Made by a program: the position numbers and the translations under genes. This document shows positions 27,643 through 36,907 of a stretch of DNA of 64,000 nt, piece after piece; the stretch's first letter is position 1, and each line of letters starts with the position of its first letter. Below the pieces are notes generated by a model that searched no databases, was not told where the DNA came from, and saw only the letters and a program-made list of their open reading frames with translations. The stretch lies in contig NZ_CP112972.1 in NCBI RefSeq assembly GCF_026410925.1, forward strand, positions 1 through 64,000, in the 5' to 3' direction. This DNA is from Halovenus salina (lineage in GTDB: Archaea > Halobacteriota > Halobacteria > Halobacteriales > Haloarculaceae).

Positions 27643-28485
27643 ATGATTGTCTCTGGGTCGAACAGCCAGCGTCTCGCCGTTGCGCTGGCCGAGGAGACCG
27701 GCATGGAACTGGCTCCGGTCTCCTTCGATACATTTCCCGACGGCGAACAGACAGTACAGGTCGGAGCGGAAGCCGACCGGGCTGTCGTCGTTGCATCGAC
27801 AGTCTCGGATAGTAGCCACGTCGAACTGCTCCAGCTACAGGACGCTGCTCGCGAGGCCGGCGCAACCGATGTGACGACTGTTATCCCCTACATGGGATAT
27901 GCCCGCCAGGACAGGGCCTTCGACGCTGGCGAGCCGGTCTCTGCCCGTGCGGTAGCGCGGGCAATCTCGACGGGGACCGACAGGGTGCTGACGGTGAACC
28001 CACACGAGGAGGCCGTCTGTGACTTCTTCGACGTGCCGGCCCGAACTGTCGACGGCTCGGCACAGCTTGCGGGCCCGCTATCGGGGCTGACCGACCCGCT
28101 CTTTCTCGCACCCGACAGCGGCGCTATCGACCTCGTCGAGACGGTCCGAGACGCGTACGGGGCCGGTGAGACAGACCACTTCGAGAAGACCCGCCACTCC
28201 GGGTCAGACGTAGAGATCGAGCCCAGCGACGCGAGCGTCGAGGGACGAGATGTGGTCCTCGTCGATGACATCATCGCCACGGGGACGACGATGAGCGAAT
28301 CGGTCACAGTTCTCGACAGGCGCGGCGCAGACAGCGTGACGGTGACCTGTGTCCACCCGCTGCTGGCAGAGAACGCCCGCCTCAAGCTCGCACGAGCGGG
28401 CGTCGAGACCGTCATCGGGACTGATACCATCGAAACGCCGGAGAGTGACGTGAGCGTCGCCCCTGCGATAGCAAGCCGCCTGTGA
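27643..28485 (+). CDS. prs: ribose-phosphate pyrophosphokinase
   Basis: 280 residues, the short archaeal class. It makes PRPP from ribose-5-phosphate and ATP for purine, pyrimidine, histidine and tryptophan synthesis. It has SGSNSQRLAVALAEE at the N-terminus, the PYMGYARQDRAF flexible-loop region with catalytic Arg, and the PRPP-binding VLVDDIIATGTTM near 205. The family length and motifs are complete. Confidence 0.93.
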   Translation: MIVSGSNSQRLAVALAEETGMELAPVSFDTFPDGEQTVQVGAEADRAVVVASTVSDSSHVELLQLQDAAREAGATDVTTVIPYMGYARQDRAFDAGEPVSARAVARAISTGTDRVLTVNPHEEAVCDFFDVPARTVDGSAQLAGPLSGLTDPLFLAPDSGAIDLVETVRDAYGAGETDHFEKTRHSGSDVEIEPSDASVEGRDVVLVDDIIATGTTMSESVTVLDRRGADSVTVTCVHPLLAENARLKLARAGVETVIGTDTIETPESDVSVAPAIASRL

Positions 28486-28548
28486 CAGGCTGTCTGGGAC
28501 CGACCGAGACACCCGCCTTTGATTAGGGAGAACGACGGAGGGAGAACC

Positions 28549-29769
28549 ATGACACCACAGCCGACAGCCGACGGAACCGAACCCTTGGAGGGGGTCACCG
28601 TCCTCGACGCGTCGCGCGTTCTCTCTGGGCCGTTCTGTACAATGCAACTCGGCGACCTGGGCGCAGATGTAATCAAGATAGAACGTCCTGATACCGGCGA
28701 CCAGACCCGCGGCTGGACGCCGCCGACATACGGCGACTCCGAGGAGGCAGCCTACTACCTCAGCATCAACCGAAACAAACGCTCGGTGACGCTCAACCTC
28801 GCCAGCGAGGAGGGTCGTGAGGTGTTCCGCGACCTCGCAAGCGAGGCCGACGTGCTCGTCGAGAACTTCCGGGTCGGCAAGATGGCCGAGTGGGGCCTGG
28901 GATACGAGGACCTCAAGCCGGACAATCCCGACCTGGTCTACTGCAAGATCAGCGGCTACGGTGAGACTGGCCCAGACAAACACCGCCCGGCATACGACCT
29001 CATCATGCAGGCCGAGGGCGGGATGATGTCGATTACCGGCGAACCCGACTCGGAACCGGTTCGCGTCGGCGTCGCCATCGCCGACATCGGAGCCGGGATG
29101 TACGCGACACAGGCGATTCTCGCGAGCCTGTTCCGCCGAGAGTTTGCCGATGCCGGCGGCGAACGCATCGAGGTGAGTCTCTTCGATACGATGGTCGCCT
29201 GGCAGACCTACATGGCGTCGTACTACTTCGCAGACGGCGAGTCGCCGGGCCGGATGGGCAGTCGCCACCCCACAATCACGCCGTACCAGGCGTTCCCGAC
29301 CAAAGACGACTGGGTGGTCGTCGCCTGTGCCTCTGAACACATCTGGCCGCGGTTCTGTGCGGCACTCGACCGCGAGGACCTGGCCGACGACGACCGCTTT
29401 GTAACCAACGAAAAACGGGTCACCAACCGAGAGGAGCTCGAAGCAATCCTCACGGCTGAGATCGAGGCCTACACCACCGACGAAATCGTCGAGATACTCC
29501 ACGACCACGACGTGCCTGCGACGGCGGTCAACGACATGGCCGACGTGTTCTCACACCGGCAGGTCGAGGCCCGTAACATGCGCCGGAGCATCGACCATCC
29601 CACGGTCGGCGAGGTCGAGATGCCCGGGACGCCGATGAACTTCACAGGGATGGCGACTGCCTTCGACCAACATCCGCCTCTGCTCGGCGAACAGACTGAC
29701 GAGATTCTCGCGGAGTTTGGCTACTCGGCGGCAGACATCGAGTCGCTCCACGAGAACGACATCGTGTAA
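28549..29769 (+). CDS. class III CoA-transferase (CaiB/BaiF family)
   Basis: 406 residues. It begins LEGVTVLDASRVLSGPFCTMQLGDLGADVIKIERP, the family fingerprint. The predicted catalytic Asp lies in VRVGVAIADIGAGMYA at about 178-193, where family III enzymes form the acyl-Asp intermediate. ATG 28549 is chosen over an in-frame TTG at 28519 because GGAGGGA lies just before it. It moves CoA between carboxylic acids. The substrate is unknown; succinyl-CoA:mesaconate transfer in the methylaspartate cycle is one candidate, but no other genes of that pathway are adjacent. Confidence 0.88.
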   Translation: MTPQPTADGTEPLEGVTVLDASRVLSGPFCTMQLGDLGADVIKIERPDTGDQTRGWTPPTYGDSEEAAYYLSINRNKRSVTLNLASEEGREVFRDLASEADVLVENFRVGKMAEWGLGYEDLKPDNPDLVYCKISGYGETGPDKHRPAYDLIMQAEGGMMSITGEPDSEPVRVGVAIADIGAGMYATQAILASLFRREFADAGGERIEVSLFDTMVAWQTYMASYYFADGESPGRMGSRHPTITPYQAFPTKDDWVVVACASEHIWPRFCAALDREDLADDDRFVTNEKRVTNREELEAILTAEIEAYTTDEIVEILHDHDVPATAVNDMADVFSHRQVEARNMRRSIDHPTVGEVEMPGTPMNFTGMATAFDQHPPLLGEQTDEILAEFGYSAADIESLHENDIV

Positions 29770-29823
29770 CTCACAGGCACACAACCGTAGTGGCTTTGGG
29801 TCTCGCGTACAGAAGTAGTACCA

Positions 29824-30780
29824 ATGACAGCGACCGTCGAGACCTCTCGTCGGGAGGCCTGGCTAGCCGCGATGCGGCCCCAGACACTCCCGGCTGGCGG
29901 GGCACCCGTTCTCATCGGCATCGGGCTGGCCGTGGCCGACGGCATCTTCGAGCCGTGGCCTGCCATCGGTGCGCTCGTCGGTGCGCTTCTCATCCAGGTC
30001 GGGACGAACTTCGCGAACGACTACTACGACGCCGTCAACGGAGCCGACACCGAGGAACGTGAGGGGTTCACCCGCGTCACCGCGGGCGGTCTCATCGAGC
30101 CTACGCGGGTCAAACAGGCGATGGCCGGTACCTACGCCCTCGCGCTGGTCGTGGGTGTCTCGCTGGTGTACGTCGGCGGACTCCCCATCGTCGTCGTCGG
30201 CCTGTCGAGCATCCTCGCCGGCCTGTTGTACACCGGCGGCCCGTACCCGTACGGCTACTACGGCCTTGGCGATCTCTTTGTCTTCCTCTATTTCGGCCTC
30301 ATCGCTGTGGCCGGGACCTACTACGTCCAGGCGGTAGTCGCGCTCGGCGAGGCACCGCTGCCGCTCTGGGTACCACCTGCGACCGTGACGGCGGGCGCTG
30401 TGCTGGCTGGCGTGGCGGCTGGTGGCCTCTCGACGACTATCCTCGTCGTCAACAACATCCGTGACCGGGAGACCGACAAGAAAGCAGGCAAACGAACGCT
30501 TGCGGTCATGCTTGGCTACCGCTGGTCACGGGTCGAATATCTCGCTTTGGTCGGGGCGGCCTATCTCGTGCCGGTCGTCCTCTGGCTTGGCCTGGGGTAT
30601 ACGCCGGCGGTGCTGGTCGTCTTTCTGTCGCTACCACTGGCAGTCCGTGTCGCCAGGGTGGTCTGTACGCGGACTGACGGTGACGCGCTCAACCCTGCAC
30701 TGGAACAGACTGGAAAGCTGTTTGCGGTCTATGCAGTCCTGTTGACGGCTGCGCTGGCCGGGAGTCAGGTGATTGCATGA
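29824..30780 (+). CDS. menA: 1,4-dihydroxy-2-naphthoate polyprenyltransferase
   Basis: 318 residues, a UbiA-family membrane enzyme with 8-9 helices. It attaches the isoprenoid side chain in menaquinone synthesis. The first Asp motif is NFANDYYDAVNGADTEERE near 60-78, and the second is NNIRDRETDKKAGKRTLAV near 211-229; both bind Mg-prenyl diphosphate. It starts the menA-menC-menE operon, and menC overlaps it by 4 nt (ATGA). Confidence 0.92.
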   Translation: MTATVETSRREAWLAAMRPQTLPAGGAPVLIGIGLAVADGIFEPWPAIGALVGALLIQVGTNFANDYYDAVNGADTEEREGFTRVTAGGLIEPTRVKQAMAGTYALALVVGVSLVYVGGLPIVVVGLSSILAGLLYTGGPYPYGYYGLGDLFVFLYFGLIAVAGTYYVQAVVALGEAPLPLWVPPATVTAGAVLAGVAAGGLSTTILVVNNIRDRETDKKAGKRTLAVMLGYRWSRVEYLALVGAAYLVPVVLWLGLGYTPAVLVVFLSLPLAVRVARVVCTRTDGDALNPALEQTGKLFAVYAVLLTAALAGSQVIA

Positions 30781-31802
30781 TTGACATCGACCCGTTCCAG
30801 GTCAGGCTCTCCGAGCCACTCGATACCGCGAGGGGGCCGATTCGGGAACGGAACGGACTGTTGGTCACAGTCGAGTACGACGGCCACTACGGCGTGGGTG
30901 AGGCGACACCACTGCCGGGCTGGACCGAGTCCTACGAGGCCTGTCGTGAGGCCCTGGAGCGGGCCAGCGCAGTGGCCGACGAGCTGGACCCGGGTATCGC
31001 CCTCGGGAGGATGGACGCGCCGGCTGCCCGCCACGGCCTCTCGCTTGCGTTTGCGGAGGCACGCGCCAGGGCCGAGGACTGGTCGCTGTACCGTGCCCTG
31101 GGTGGTGAGTTCGTCGAGACGGTTCCAGTCAACGCGACGCTCGGCTCCTCGACAGGACCCGAAGCGGCCGGCGAAGCGGCCGTACGCGCCGTCGAAGAGG
31201 GATTCGAGACGCTCAAGCTCAAAGTCGGGAGCAACGGCGTCGAGGAGGACATCGAACGCGTCCGGGCCATCAGAGATGCCGTTGGCGCAGACGTGGCACT
31301 CCGTGTCGATGCAAACGGTGCCTGGACGCCCGAACAGGCCCAGAAAGCGCTCGACTCGCTTGCGGCGCTCGATGTCTCCTATCTGGAACAGCCGCTTCCG
31401 AAGACCGAACTCGACGCCCACGCGGAGCTCTCTGGTCCCGTCGACATTGCCCTTGATGAGTCCCTGGCCGCCTACAGTATCGAGGAGATCGTCGCGGCGG
31501 ACGCCGCAGACGTGGTCGTCCTGAAGCCGATGGTAATCGGTGGCCCCGACCTGACGGTCGACACAGCCCGTCGGGCGCGGGAAGCCGGGATCGAACCCAT
31601 CGTCTCGAACACGGTCGACGCAGTGGTCGCGCGGACTGGGGCAGTCCACGTCGCCGCCGCGATTCCCGACGTATCTCCGTGTGGTCTCGCGACCGCATCG
31701 CTTCTGGAGACCGATCTCGGCCCCGACTCCGCACCGGTCGAGAACGGAGAGATTCTCGTTCCACAGCGGGCGGGTCTCGGGCTTCCGGAGCGGCTGCAAT
31801 GA
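30777..31802 (+). CDS. menC: o-succinylbenzoate synthase
   Basis: 341 residues of the enolase superfamily. It dehydrates SHCHC to o-succinylbenzoate in the menaquinone pathway. A capping domain (1-110) precedes the barrel with the catalytic Lys in TLKLKVG near 145. Metal ligands follow in LRVDANGAW, YLEQPLP and IALDESLAAYS. The second Lys is in VVLKPMVIGG. The position between menA and menE supports OSB synthase over other enolase-family activities. Confidence 0.9.
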   Translation: MIDIDPFQVRLSEPLDTARGPIRERNGLLVTVEYDGHYGVGEATPLPGWTESYEACREALERASAVADELDPGIALGRMDAPAARHGLSLAFAEARARAEDWSLYRALGGEFVETVPVNATLGSSTGPEAAGEAAVRAVEEGFETLKLKVGSNGVEEDIERVRAIRDAVGADVALRVDANGAWTPEQAQKALDSLAALDVSYLEQPLPKTELDAHAELSGPVDIALDESLAAYSIEEIVAADAADVVVLKPMVIGGPDLTVDTARRAREAGIEPIVSNTVDAVVARTGAVHVAAAIPDVSPCGLATASLLETDLGPDSAPVENGEILVPQRAGLGLPERLQ

Positions 31803-33277
31803 CACACGGCGTCGACTGGCCTACGGAGAGTCCCCTCCGGGTACGGGCACGGACGACTCCCGACAGGATTGCGCTACACGACCCGACCGACGGGAGGCGA
31901 CTGACCTACCGGGAGCTCGCGGCGGCTGTCGACGAGAGGGTCCAGGCACTCTCAGCCCACGAGGGGTTGTCAGCCGACCGGCCCCGCGTCGGCTACCTCC
32001 ACGCACCAACTGCGAGCTTTGTCACGACGCTGTACGCCCTCTGGGAGCTTGGGTGGACCGCCGTTGGCCTCCACACGGAGCTCACCGACGAGGAGCTGGC
32101 ACGGAACGCGGCAATCGCGGACCTGGATGCCGTAACCGTCGGCAAGAACCAGAGTGGCGGTGACGCGCTGTCGTGTCCGTCTCTGGATGCGGGGTCACTG
32201 GCCGGCGCTGAGAAACACGAGATGCAGGAACCCAGAGCGCGGTGGGGACCCGACGAGACGGCGCTTGTGCTGTTCACCTCGGGGACGACCGGCCGACCGA
32301 AGGGGGTCAGGCTGACGTTCGGGAATCTGCTGTCGAGCGCGACGGCGTCGGCGTTCCGGCTGGGTGTCGACCCGAGCGACCGGTGGCTCTGTTGTCTACC
32401 GGTCTCGCACATGGGCGGGCTCGCGCCGGCGGTGCGATGTGTCCACTACGGAACGACGCTTGTTCTCCAGCACTCCTTCGAGACAACAGAGACGGCGAAT
32501 CTGCTCGACAGTCAGGGAATAACGAGGGTCTCACTCGTTCCGACACAGCTCAAATGCCTGCTCGATGGCGGCTGGCGTCCCGCCGAGACGCTGGAGACGG
32601 TTCTGCTGGGTGGTGCCCCGGCGACCGCCGAGCTATTGGAGCGAGCTGCCGGGGCGAACGTTCCGGTCTACCCCACCTACGGGATGACCGAAACGGCCTC
32701 ACAGATTGCGACAGCCCGCCCCGAGACGCTCAGAGAGTACCCAGATACCGTCGGTCAGCCGCTCCAGGGGACGACCCTCACGATTCTCGCGGATGGAGAG
32801 CCGGTCGGGCCGGGCGAGAGCGGCGAAATCGTCGTCGACGGTCCGACCGTGACGCCCGGCTATCTCGACGACGCCGAGACGGCCGACGCCTTCGGAGACT
32901 ACGGCTTTCACACGGGCGACCTCGGATACCGTGACCGGGATGGCCGGCTCTGGGTGACCGGCCGCGTCGACGAGGTCATCAACACCGGCGGCGAACTCGT
33001 CTCGCCCACAGAGGTGGCCGACGTACTCGCCGAGCATCACAGCGTCGCTGCGGCCGCAGTCGTCGGCGTCGAGGACGACGAGTGGGGCCAGCGTGTCGTC
33101 GCGCTCGTCGTTCCGGCAGACCGAGCAGAGCCCGACAGCGAGACACTCAGACAGGTCTGCCGAGACCAGTTGGCCCGCCACAAGGTTCCCAAACAGCTCA
33201 TCTTCGAAGAGTCACTTCCGCGCACCGCCTCCGGCACTATCGACCGAGCGGCCGTCCGCGAGCGGTTCTCGGAGTAA
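31799..33277 (+). CDS. menE: o-succinylbenzoate-CoA ligase
   Basis: 492 residues, an ANL-superfamily acyl-CoA synthetase that would activate o-succinylbenzoate for MenB. The P-loop is LFTSGTTGRPKGV near 160, with YGMTETASQ near 298 and GDLGYRDRDGRLWVTGR near 377. The A10 motif near the C-terminus reads LPRTASGTIDR. The usual catalytic Lys is Thr at about residue 480. The open frame extends upstream into menC, but ATG 31799 overlaps the menC stop (ATGA) and fits the family N-terminus. The stop abuts the mptE stop with no spacer. Confidence 0.9.
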   Translation: MTHGVDWPTESPLRVRARTTPDRIALHDPTDGRRLTYRELAAAVDERVQALSAHEGLSADRPRVGYLHAPTASFVTTLYALWELGWTAVGLHTELTDEELARNAAIADLDAVTVGKNQSGGDALSCPSLDAGSLAGAEKHEMQEPRARWGPDETALVLFTSGTTGRPKGVRLTFGNLLSSATASAFRLGVDPSDRWLCCLPVSHMGGLAPAVRCVHYGTTLVLQHSFETTETANLLDSQGITRVSLVPTQLKCLLDGGWRPAETLETVLLGGAPATAELLERAAGANVPVYPTYGMTETASQIATARPETLREYPDTVGQPLQGTTLTILADGEPVGPGESGEIVVDGPTVTPGYLDDAETADAFGDYGFHTGDLGYRDRDGRLWVTGRVDEVINTGGELVSPTEVADVLAEHHSVAAAAVVGVEDDEWGQRVVALVVPADRAEPDSETLRQVCRDQLARHKVPKQLIFEESLPRTASGTIDRAAVRERFSE

Positions 33278-33994
33278 CTACCCGAAGGAACTCACATCCA
33301 GTTCTGTACGCCGCCCGTCCAGGAGCGCAAACTGCTCGTCTCGCCGGCGTTCGAGCCAGCGAAGCAGTCGCGCGGCCCAGGCGAGCTTCTGTCGCTTCTC
33401 GGCGGTGACTGTCTCGTCGTCGAACTCCCAGCCCGGAAACAGGAGTCGCTCGGCACCCATCGCGTCTGCGAGAAACGCCGCCCGGTCGCCGTCGGTGAAC
33501 CCGCCGAAGTTGTAGACCGGCCCAGTCGGACGGGCCTGTGTTGTCGGAATCACCGACTCGATATCGAACGCCGGCACGATAGACTCGATAACGTCGATGT
33601 TGTCACCGTGGGCGTGGACGGCGACCGGAACACCCTCTGTGGCCAACTCCTGGGCTGTCTCCGGCACCTTGTCGAGGTCGGTCACCATGCAGTCGACATC
33701 GACGCCGAGTGTGCGGAGGGTTTCCGCAGCGTTGGACGCTGCTACGACGACCGACGCCCGCTCGATGGCCACGAGGTCGTCTTCCAGTCCCGGCGCGCCG
33801 CCTGCGACTGCTACCGTCTCACCCTCGAACGCCAATCCGGCGAGTGTCTCCTCGACGGCGGCTGTGGCGTTGCCGTCCGTCTGGTCCTCGACCAGCTCTC
33901 GAAGGGCCTCGCGTGCCCGCTGGTCGCCTTCTCTGGGGTACCCGAAGTCGTCGAGAATTTGCCCGTAGACCGGCTCCCACGTCTCGAAGTTCAT
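33278..33994 (-). CDS. mptE: 6-hydroxymethyl-7,8-dihydropterin pyrophosphokinase MptE-like (DUF115)
   Basis: 238 residues. This archaeal enzyme family makes the pterin diphosphate for tetrahydromethanopterin or folate synthesis and is unrelated to FolK. Motifs are VAVAGGAPGLEDDL near 78, VVVAASNAAETLRTLGV, DCMVTDLDKVPE and HAHGDN. The frame is open to 34105, but ATG 33994 (MNFETWEPVYGQILDDFGYP) gives the family N-terminus. It converges on menE with adjacent stop codons. Confidence 0.88.
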   Translation of the reverse strand: MNFETWEPVYGQILDDFGYPREGDQRAREALRELVEDQTDGNATAAVEETLAGLAFEGETVAVAGGAPGLEDDLVAIERASVVVAASNAAETLRTLGVDVDCMVTDLDKVPETAQELATEGVPVAVHAHGDNIDVIESIVPAFDIESVIPTTQARPTGPVYNFGGFTDGDRAAFLADAMGAERLLFPGWEFDDETVTAEKRQKLAWAARLLRWLERRRDEQFALLDGRRTELDVSSFG

Positions 33995-34305
33995 GATTGC
34001 ACCCAATCGGTCACTGTCTGACCTCTGGGCTGTGTCGATAATGTAGCTGTCGCTACCTGTCTTTCCTTCATATAAACCGGGTTGAGCCGAAATGGCACAA
34101 GACACCCCTGCCCATGTGCCCTTTCGGCCGTCATCCGTCGTTTTATGCTCTTCCGGTATAAGCTTTCTTACCGAACAGCAGTATCATGTGTTGTGGTATC
34201 TAATGTCATGGTGTGCGTGCTGTGGCCGTCTAACACCGGGAACGCTGCCGGTGACCGATGAATGTATCATGTTGCTTTTGCGTGACGCTGTCCCAGATAC
34301 GAGCA
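33995..34305. other. divergent promoter region between mptE and trmJ-like genes
   Basis: 311 bases with no gene. For the minus strand, GGTTTATATGAA at about 34066-34077 is a likely TATA box for mptE. For the plus strand, an A/T-rich stretch with TTTTATGC and CCGGTATAAG (34140-34162) precedes the methyltransferase gene. A CGGTA/TACCG inverted repeat lies in the second element. Confidence 0.4.
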
Positions 34306-35061
34306 ATGACAACAGAGTCGTTCGGAGGGATAGCGGTGGCCGTCGTCGACGCTGAGACGCCGGGAAACGTTGGGACGATTGCCCGCGCAATGAAGAACTT
34401 CGGGCTCTCCGAGCTGTTGCTCGTCGACCCGCCGGCGCTCGACCCAGAGGGAGAGGCCTACGGCTTTGCCGGCCGTGCTCGCGAGGACATTCTCCCGGAG
34501 GCAACCGAGATTTCCTTCGACAACCTGGTCGAGAACTACTACACGATTGGCTGTACGGCGACCACGAACGAGGACGCCAGAAACCACGTGCGGTATCCCG
34601 CGATGACGCCGGACGAACTCACGGAGCACCTCGGTGGGGTCGACGCAGATGTGGCTCTCGTCTTCGGCCGCGAGCGGGTCGGTCTGACAAACGACGAACT
34701 CGCTCGCATCGACGCACTCTGTTCGATTCCCGCGAGCGAGGAGTACCCGTCGCTCAATCTCGGCCAGGCCGCGACTATCACGCTGTACGAACTCCGCGAG
34801 CTGACAGTCGAGGAGTCACAACACCCTGACTCTCTCCACGAACGAGCCGACGAGGCCGACCTCGAACGGCTGTTCGAGCAGTTCGAGGAGTACGTTGCCG
34901 CAGTCGACCACCCCGAGCCAAAGCGCGACAAGGCGGCGAGAATGTTCCGCCGGCTACTCGGTAGAGCACACCCGACACCACGAGAGACGAGCACCCTCCA
35001 GGGGCTGCTCCGCCGAGGGGCTGAACGAAGCGCCGACTGGACGCCCGAGGAGGACGAATGA
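34306..35061 (+). CDS. TrmJ-like SPOUT tRNA 2'-O-methyltransferase
   Basis: 251 residues of the TrmJ/TrmH type, which methylates the 2'-O of position 32 in tRNA. N-terminal motif 1 is VDAETPGNVGTIARAMKNFG. The knot is formed by VALVFGRERVGLTNDEL (~122-138) and SIPASEEYPSLNLGQA (~149-164), which bind SAM. A C-terminal helical extension (~185-251) is typical of TrmJ. ATG 34306 is chosen over 34258, whose 16-residue extension is unlike the family. Confidence 0.88.
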   Translation: MTTESFGGIAVAVVDAETPGNVGTIARAMKNFGLSELLLVDPPALDPEGEAYGFAGRAREDILPEATEISFDNLVENYYTIGCTATTNEDARNHVRYPAMTPDELTEHLGGVDADVALVFGRERVGLTNDELARIDALCSIPASEEYPSLNLGQAATITLYELRELTVEESQHPDSLHERADEADLERLFEQFEEYVAAVDHPEPKRDKAARMFRRLLGRAHPTPRETSTLQGLLRRGAERSADWTPEEDE

Positions 35062-35085
35062 GAACGCCCAGAACCGGTGATACCG

Positions 35086-35625
35086 TCACCTGTCGATTCC
35101 TGCCGCCATCCGAACCGCTCCGACGCTGCTCAGCAGGAAAATCAACCCCCCGACGGCTACCGTTCCGGCGTTGAGGGCGTTGTCTCGGAGCCGGTCCGCC
35201 CGCGACGGCTGTTCCAGGTAGGACTGGTCGGGCTCGTTGGGGTGGACGTAGCCCGTGCGTCTCTCCCCAACTGGGTACTTATCGGCCAGGGTCTGTGCTC
35301 GCCGCCGCTGTGAGTACGACCGGTCCGAGAGGCCGGGGCGGACGCTCGAACTCTGATAGGTCTGTCCGTCGACCTCGTACTCGTAGACGATGGTGACCGT
35401 ATACGAACGGTCCTCCGCCGGCCCGCCCGACTCGCTGAGAGACGATTCCAGAACTGTGACCTCCGTTTCCTCGGCGCTGGCGACTATCTCGTTCGTCCGG
35501 GCGTAGTCTACCCAGCCGACGGTCGCGAGACCACCCCCGACGACTACGAGCGCGAGGACGACGAGAAACCCTGCCCGTCCGCCCGACCCCGAGGACATAC
35601 CCGGTGTTTCAGAACCGCGCTGCAT
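35086..35625 (-). CDS. DUF3592-type membrane protein
   Basis: 179 residues. The topology is a TM helix near 20-42 (GFLVVLALVVVGGGLATVGW), an extracellular beta domain and a TM helix at the end (TVAVGGLIFLLSSVGAV). The outer domain contains YTVTIVYEYEVDGQTYQSS and YPVGERRTGYVHPNEPDQS, the hallmark of DUF3592. Function unknown. ATG 35625 is taken as the start; 35670 and 35598 are alternatives. It converges on the TrmJ-like gene and is divergent from the next one. Confidence 0.72.
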   Translation of the reverse strand: MQRGSETPGMSSGSGGRAGFLVVLALVVVGGGLATVGWVDYARTNEIVASAEETEVTVLESSLSESGGPAEDRSYTVTIVYEYEVDGQTYQSSSVRPGLSDRSYSQRRRAQTLADKYPVGERRTGYVHPNEPDQSYLEQPSRADRLRDNALNAGTVAVGGLIFLLSSVGAVRMAAGIDR

Positions 35626-35704
35626 AGTATTTGTGGACAGGCAGGCGGAGGTCGGCTGCAATCTGGTCACCAGCTTTTATCCGGGTGCGCGAACGGGTTC
35701 TGCT

Positions 35705-36757
35705 ATGGAGCGTAGACCAGAGGCCGCGAACTCGTCGCCGGTCGCCGTGCTCCCGGGTGCAGCCATCCGTGGCGGTGTTCTTGGTCTCGTCTTCGCGGCC
35801 TTCGCGTACCTCTATCTGGTCGAATTCTGGGAGTGGACGGGCGCGTTCTTTGGTCCGCTGTCGTCGGTCCGAATGGTCGTGGCTCTCGGGGTAGCTCCGG
35901 TAACCCTCTGTCTCGTCCTGGCGCTTGCGGTCCTCGGGTACAGTCGTCGTCGGTACAAGCTCACAGACGACGAGGTAGTCGAGCACCGTGGGCTGTTACG
36001 GATGAAGACACGTGCACTCCCCTACGACGAAATAACCGACGTCCACCTCTCGCAGTCGACGTTCCAGCAGTTCTTCGATGTCGGGACGATCCGCATCAAC
36101 GACCAGGACGCCTCGGAAACAGGACAAAACGAGGCGATGCGGCTTCGGTTCGTTACCAACCCAAACGCAGTGTACGACCGTCTGCGTGACGAGGGCGAAT
36201 CGCGGTCGACTCCCCGGCTCTCTGTCGATCCGGACCCCCTCGCTGCCGTGACGACCTCAGTCACCCGCGGCGCTCTCGCCGGCCCGCTTTTTGGGTTCGT
36301 GCCTACCGTCTTTCTCGCTGCGGCGCTCCAGGGCCAGGGGTACTCTACCGCACAGGGACTTCTCCTCGGCGTCGGTCTCGTGGCCGGGGCTGTTCTCATT
36401 CGTGGGGCTGCCATCTTCCGGCGATACGACGACCGAACGTACGAGGTCTACGAGGAGAGGGTCGAAGAGGTCGGCAGCGCGTCGACGACGGCGGTCGCGT
36501 TCGACGACGTGGACGACGTTCTTGTCCACGATTCTGTCGGTCGACTCGGCTTCACCGGAGACGGTGTCTCTCTGCTGGCAACGGACACGCCCAGCCACGT
36601 GCCGGAGGCGTCAACGGAGACTGCCCGCACACGGGTCGAGTTGATCGATGCCGACGGGGAGGTCTTGCTCTCTATCCGGTACATCTCGGCTGTCGACCGT
36701 CTGTGTTCGCATCTCGCAGACGGGATGGCTGCTGCTGGGTCTGCAGCCCGCGATTAA
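35705..36757 (+). CDS. bacterial-PH-domain (YdbT-like) membrane protein
   Basis: 350 residues. Two membrane hairpins are visible, at about 20-80 and 195-245. Each is followed by a bPH2-type domain. The first contains YKLTDDEVVEHRGLLRMKTRALPYDEITDVHLSQ, the standard signature; the second has RTYEVYEERVEEVGS. The arrangement resembles YdbS/YdbT proteins, whose role in the cytoplasmic membrane is unclear. ATG 35705 is preferred to 35633. Confidence 0.8.
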   Translation: MERRPEAANSSPVAVLPGAAIRGGVLGLVFAAFAYLYLVEFWEWTGAFFGPLSSVRMVVALGVAPVTLCLVLALAVLGYSRRRYKLTDDEVVEHRGLLRMKTRALPYDEITDVHLSQSTFQQFFDVGTIRINDQDASETGQNEAMRLRFVTNPNAVYDRLRDEGESRSTPRLSVDPDPLAAVTTSVTRGALAGPLFGFVPTVFLAAALQGQGYSTAQGLLLGVGLVAGAVLIRGAAIFRRYDDRTYEVYEERVEEVGSASTTAVAFDDVDDVLVHDSVGRLGFTGDGVSLLATDTPSHVPEASTETARTRVELIDADGEVLLSIRYISAVDRLCSHLADGMAAAGSAARD

Positions 36758-36811
36758 AAGTTAGCACGGTCTGGTGCAGGCGGTATCGCTCACCTATCAA
36801 ACGTACTGTTC

Positions 36812-36907
36812 ATGTCTCTCAGCCCCGCGCTGTGTTTTGTCGTTCTCGGTGGGCCGCTGGCGTTTCTGGTCGGCGGACTCGCCTCCAAGCGCGTCGCGTG
36901 GGGCTAG
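36812..36907 (+). CDS. possible 31-residue single-helix membrane peptide
   Basis: ATG 36812 to TAG 36907 gives MSLSPALCFVVLGGPLAFLV followed by GGLASKRVAWG, a hydrophobic helix with a basic C-terminal end. It lies in the gap after the PH-domain gene and overlaps the gatE stop by 4 nt on the opposite strand. There is no homology evidence, and it could be chance. Confidence 0.3.
   Translation: MSLSPALCFVVLGGPLAFLVGGLASKRVAWG

Noticed and set aside
28204..29508. 434-codon open frame on the minus strand
   Set aside because: It spans the antisense of prs and the CoA-transferase, both of which are well supported.
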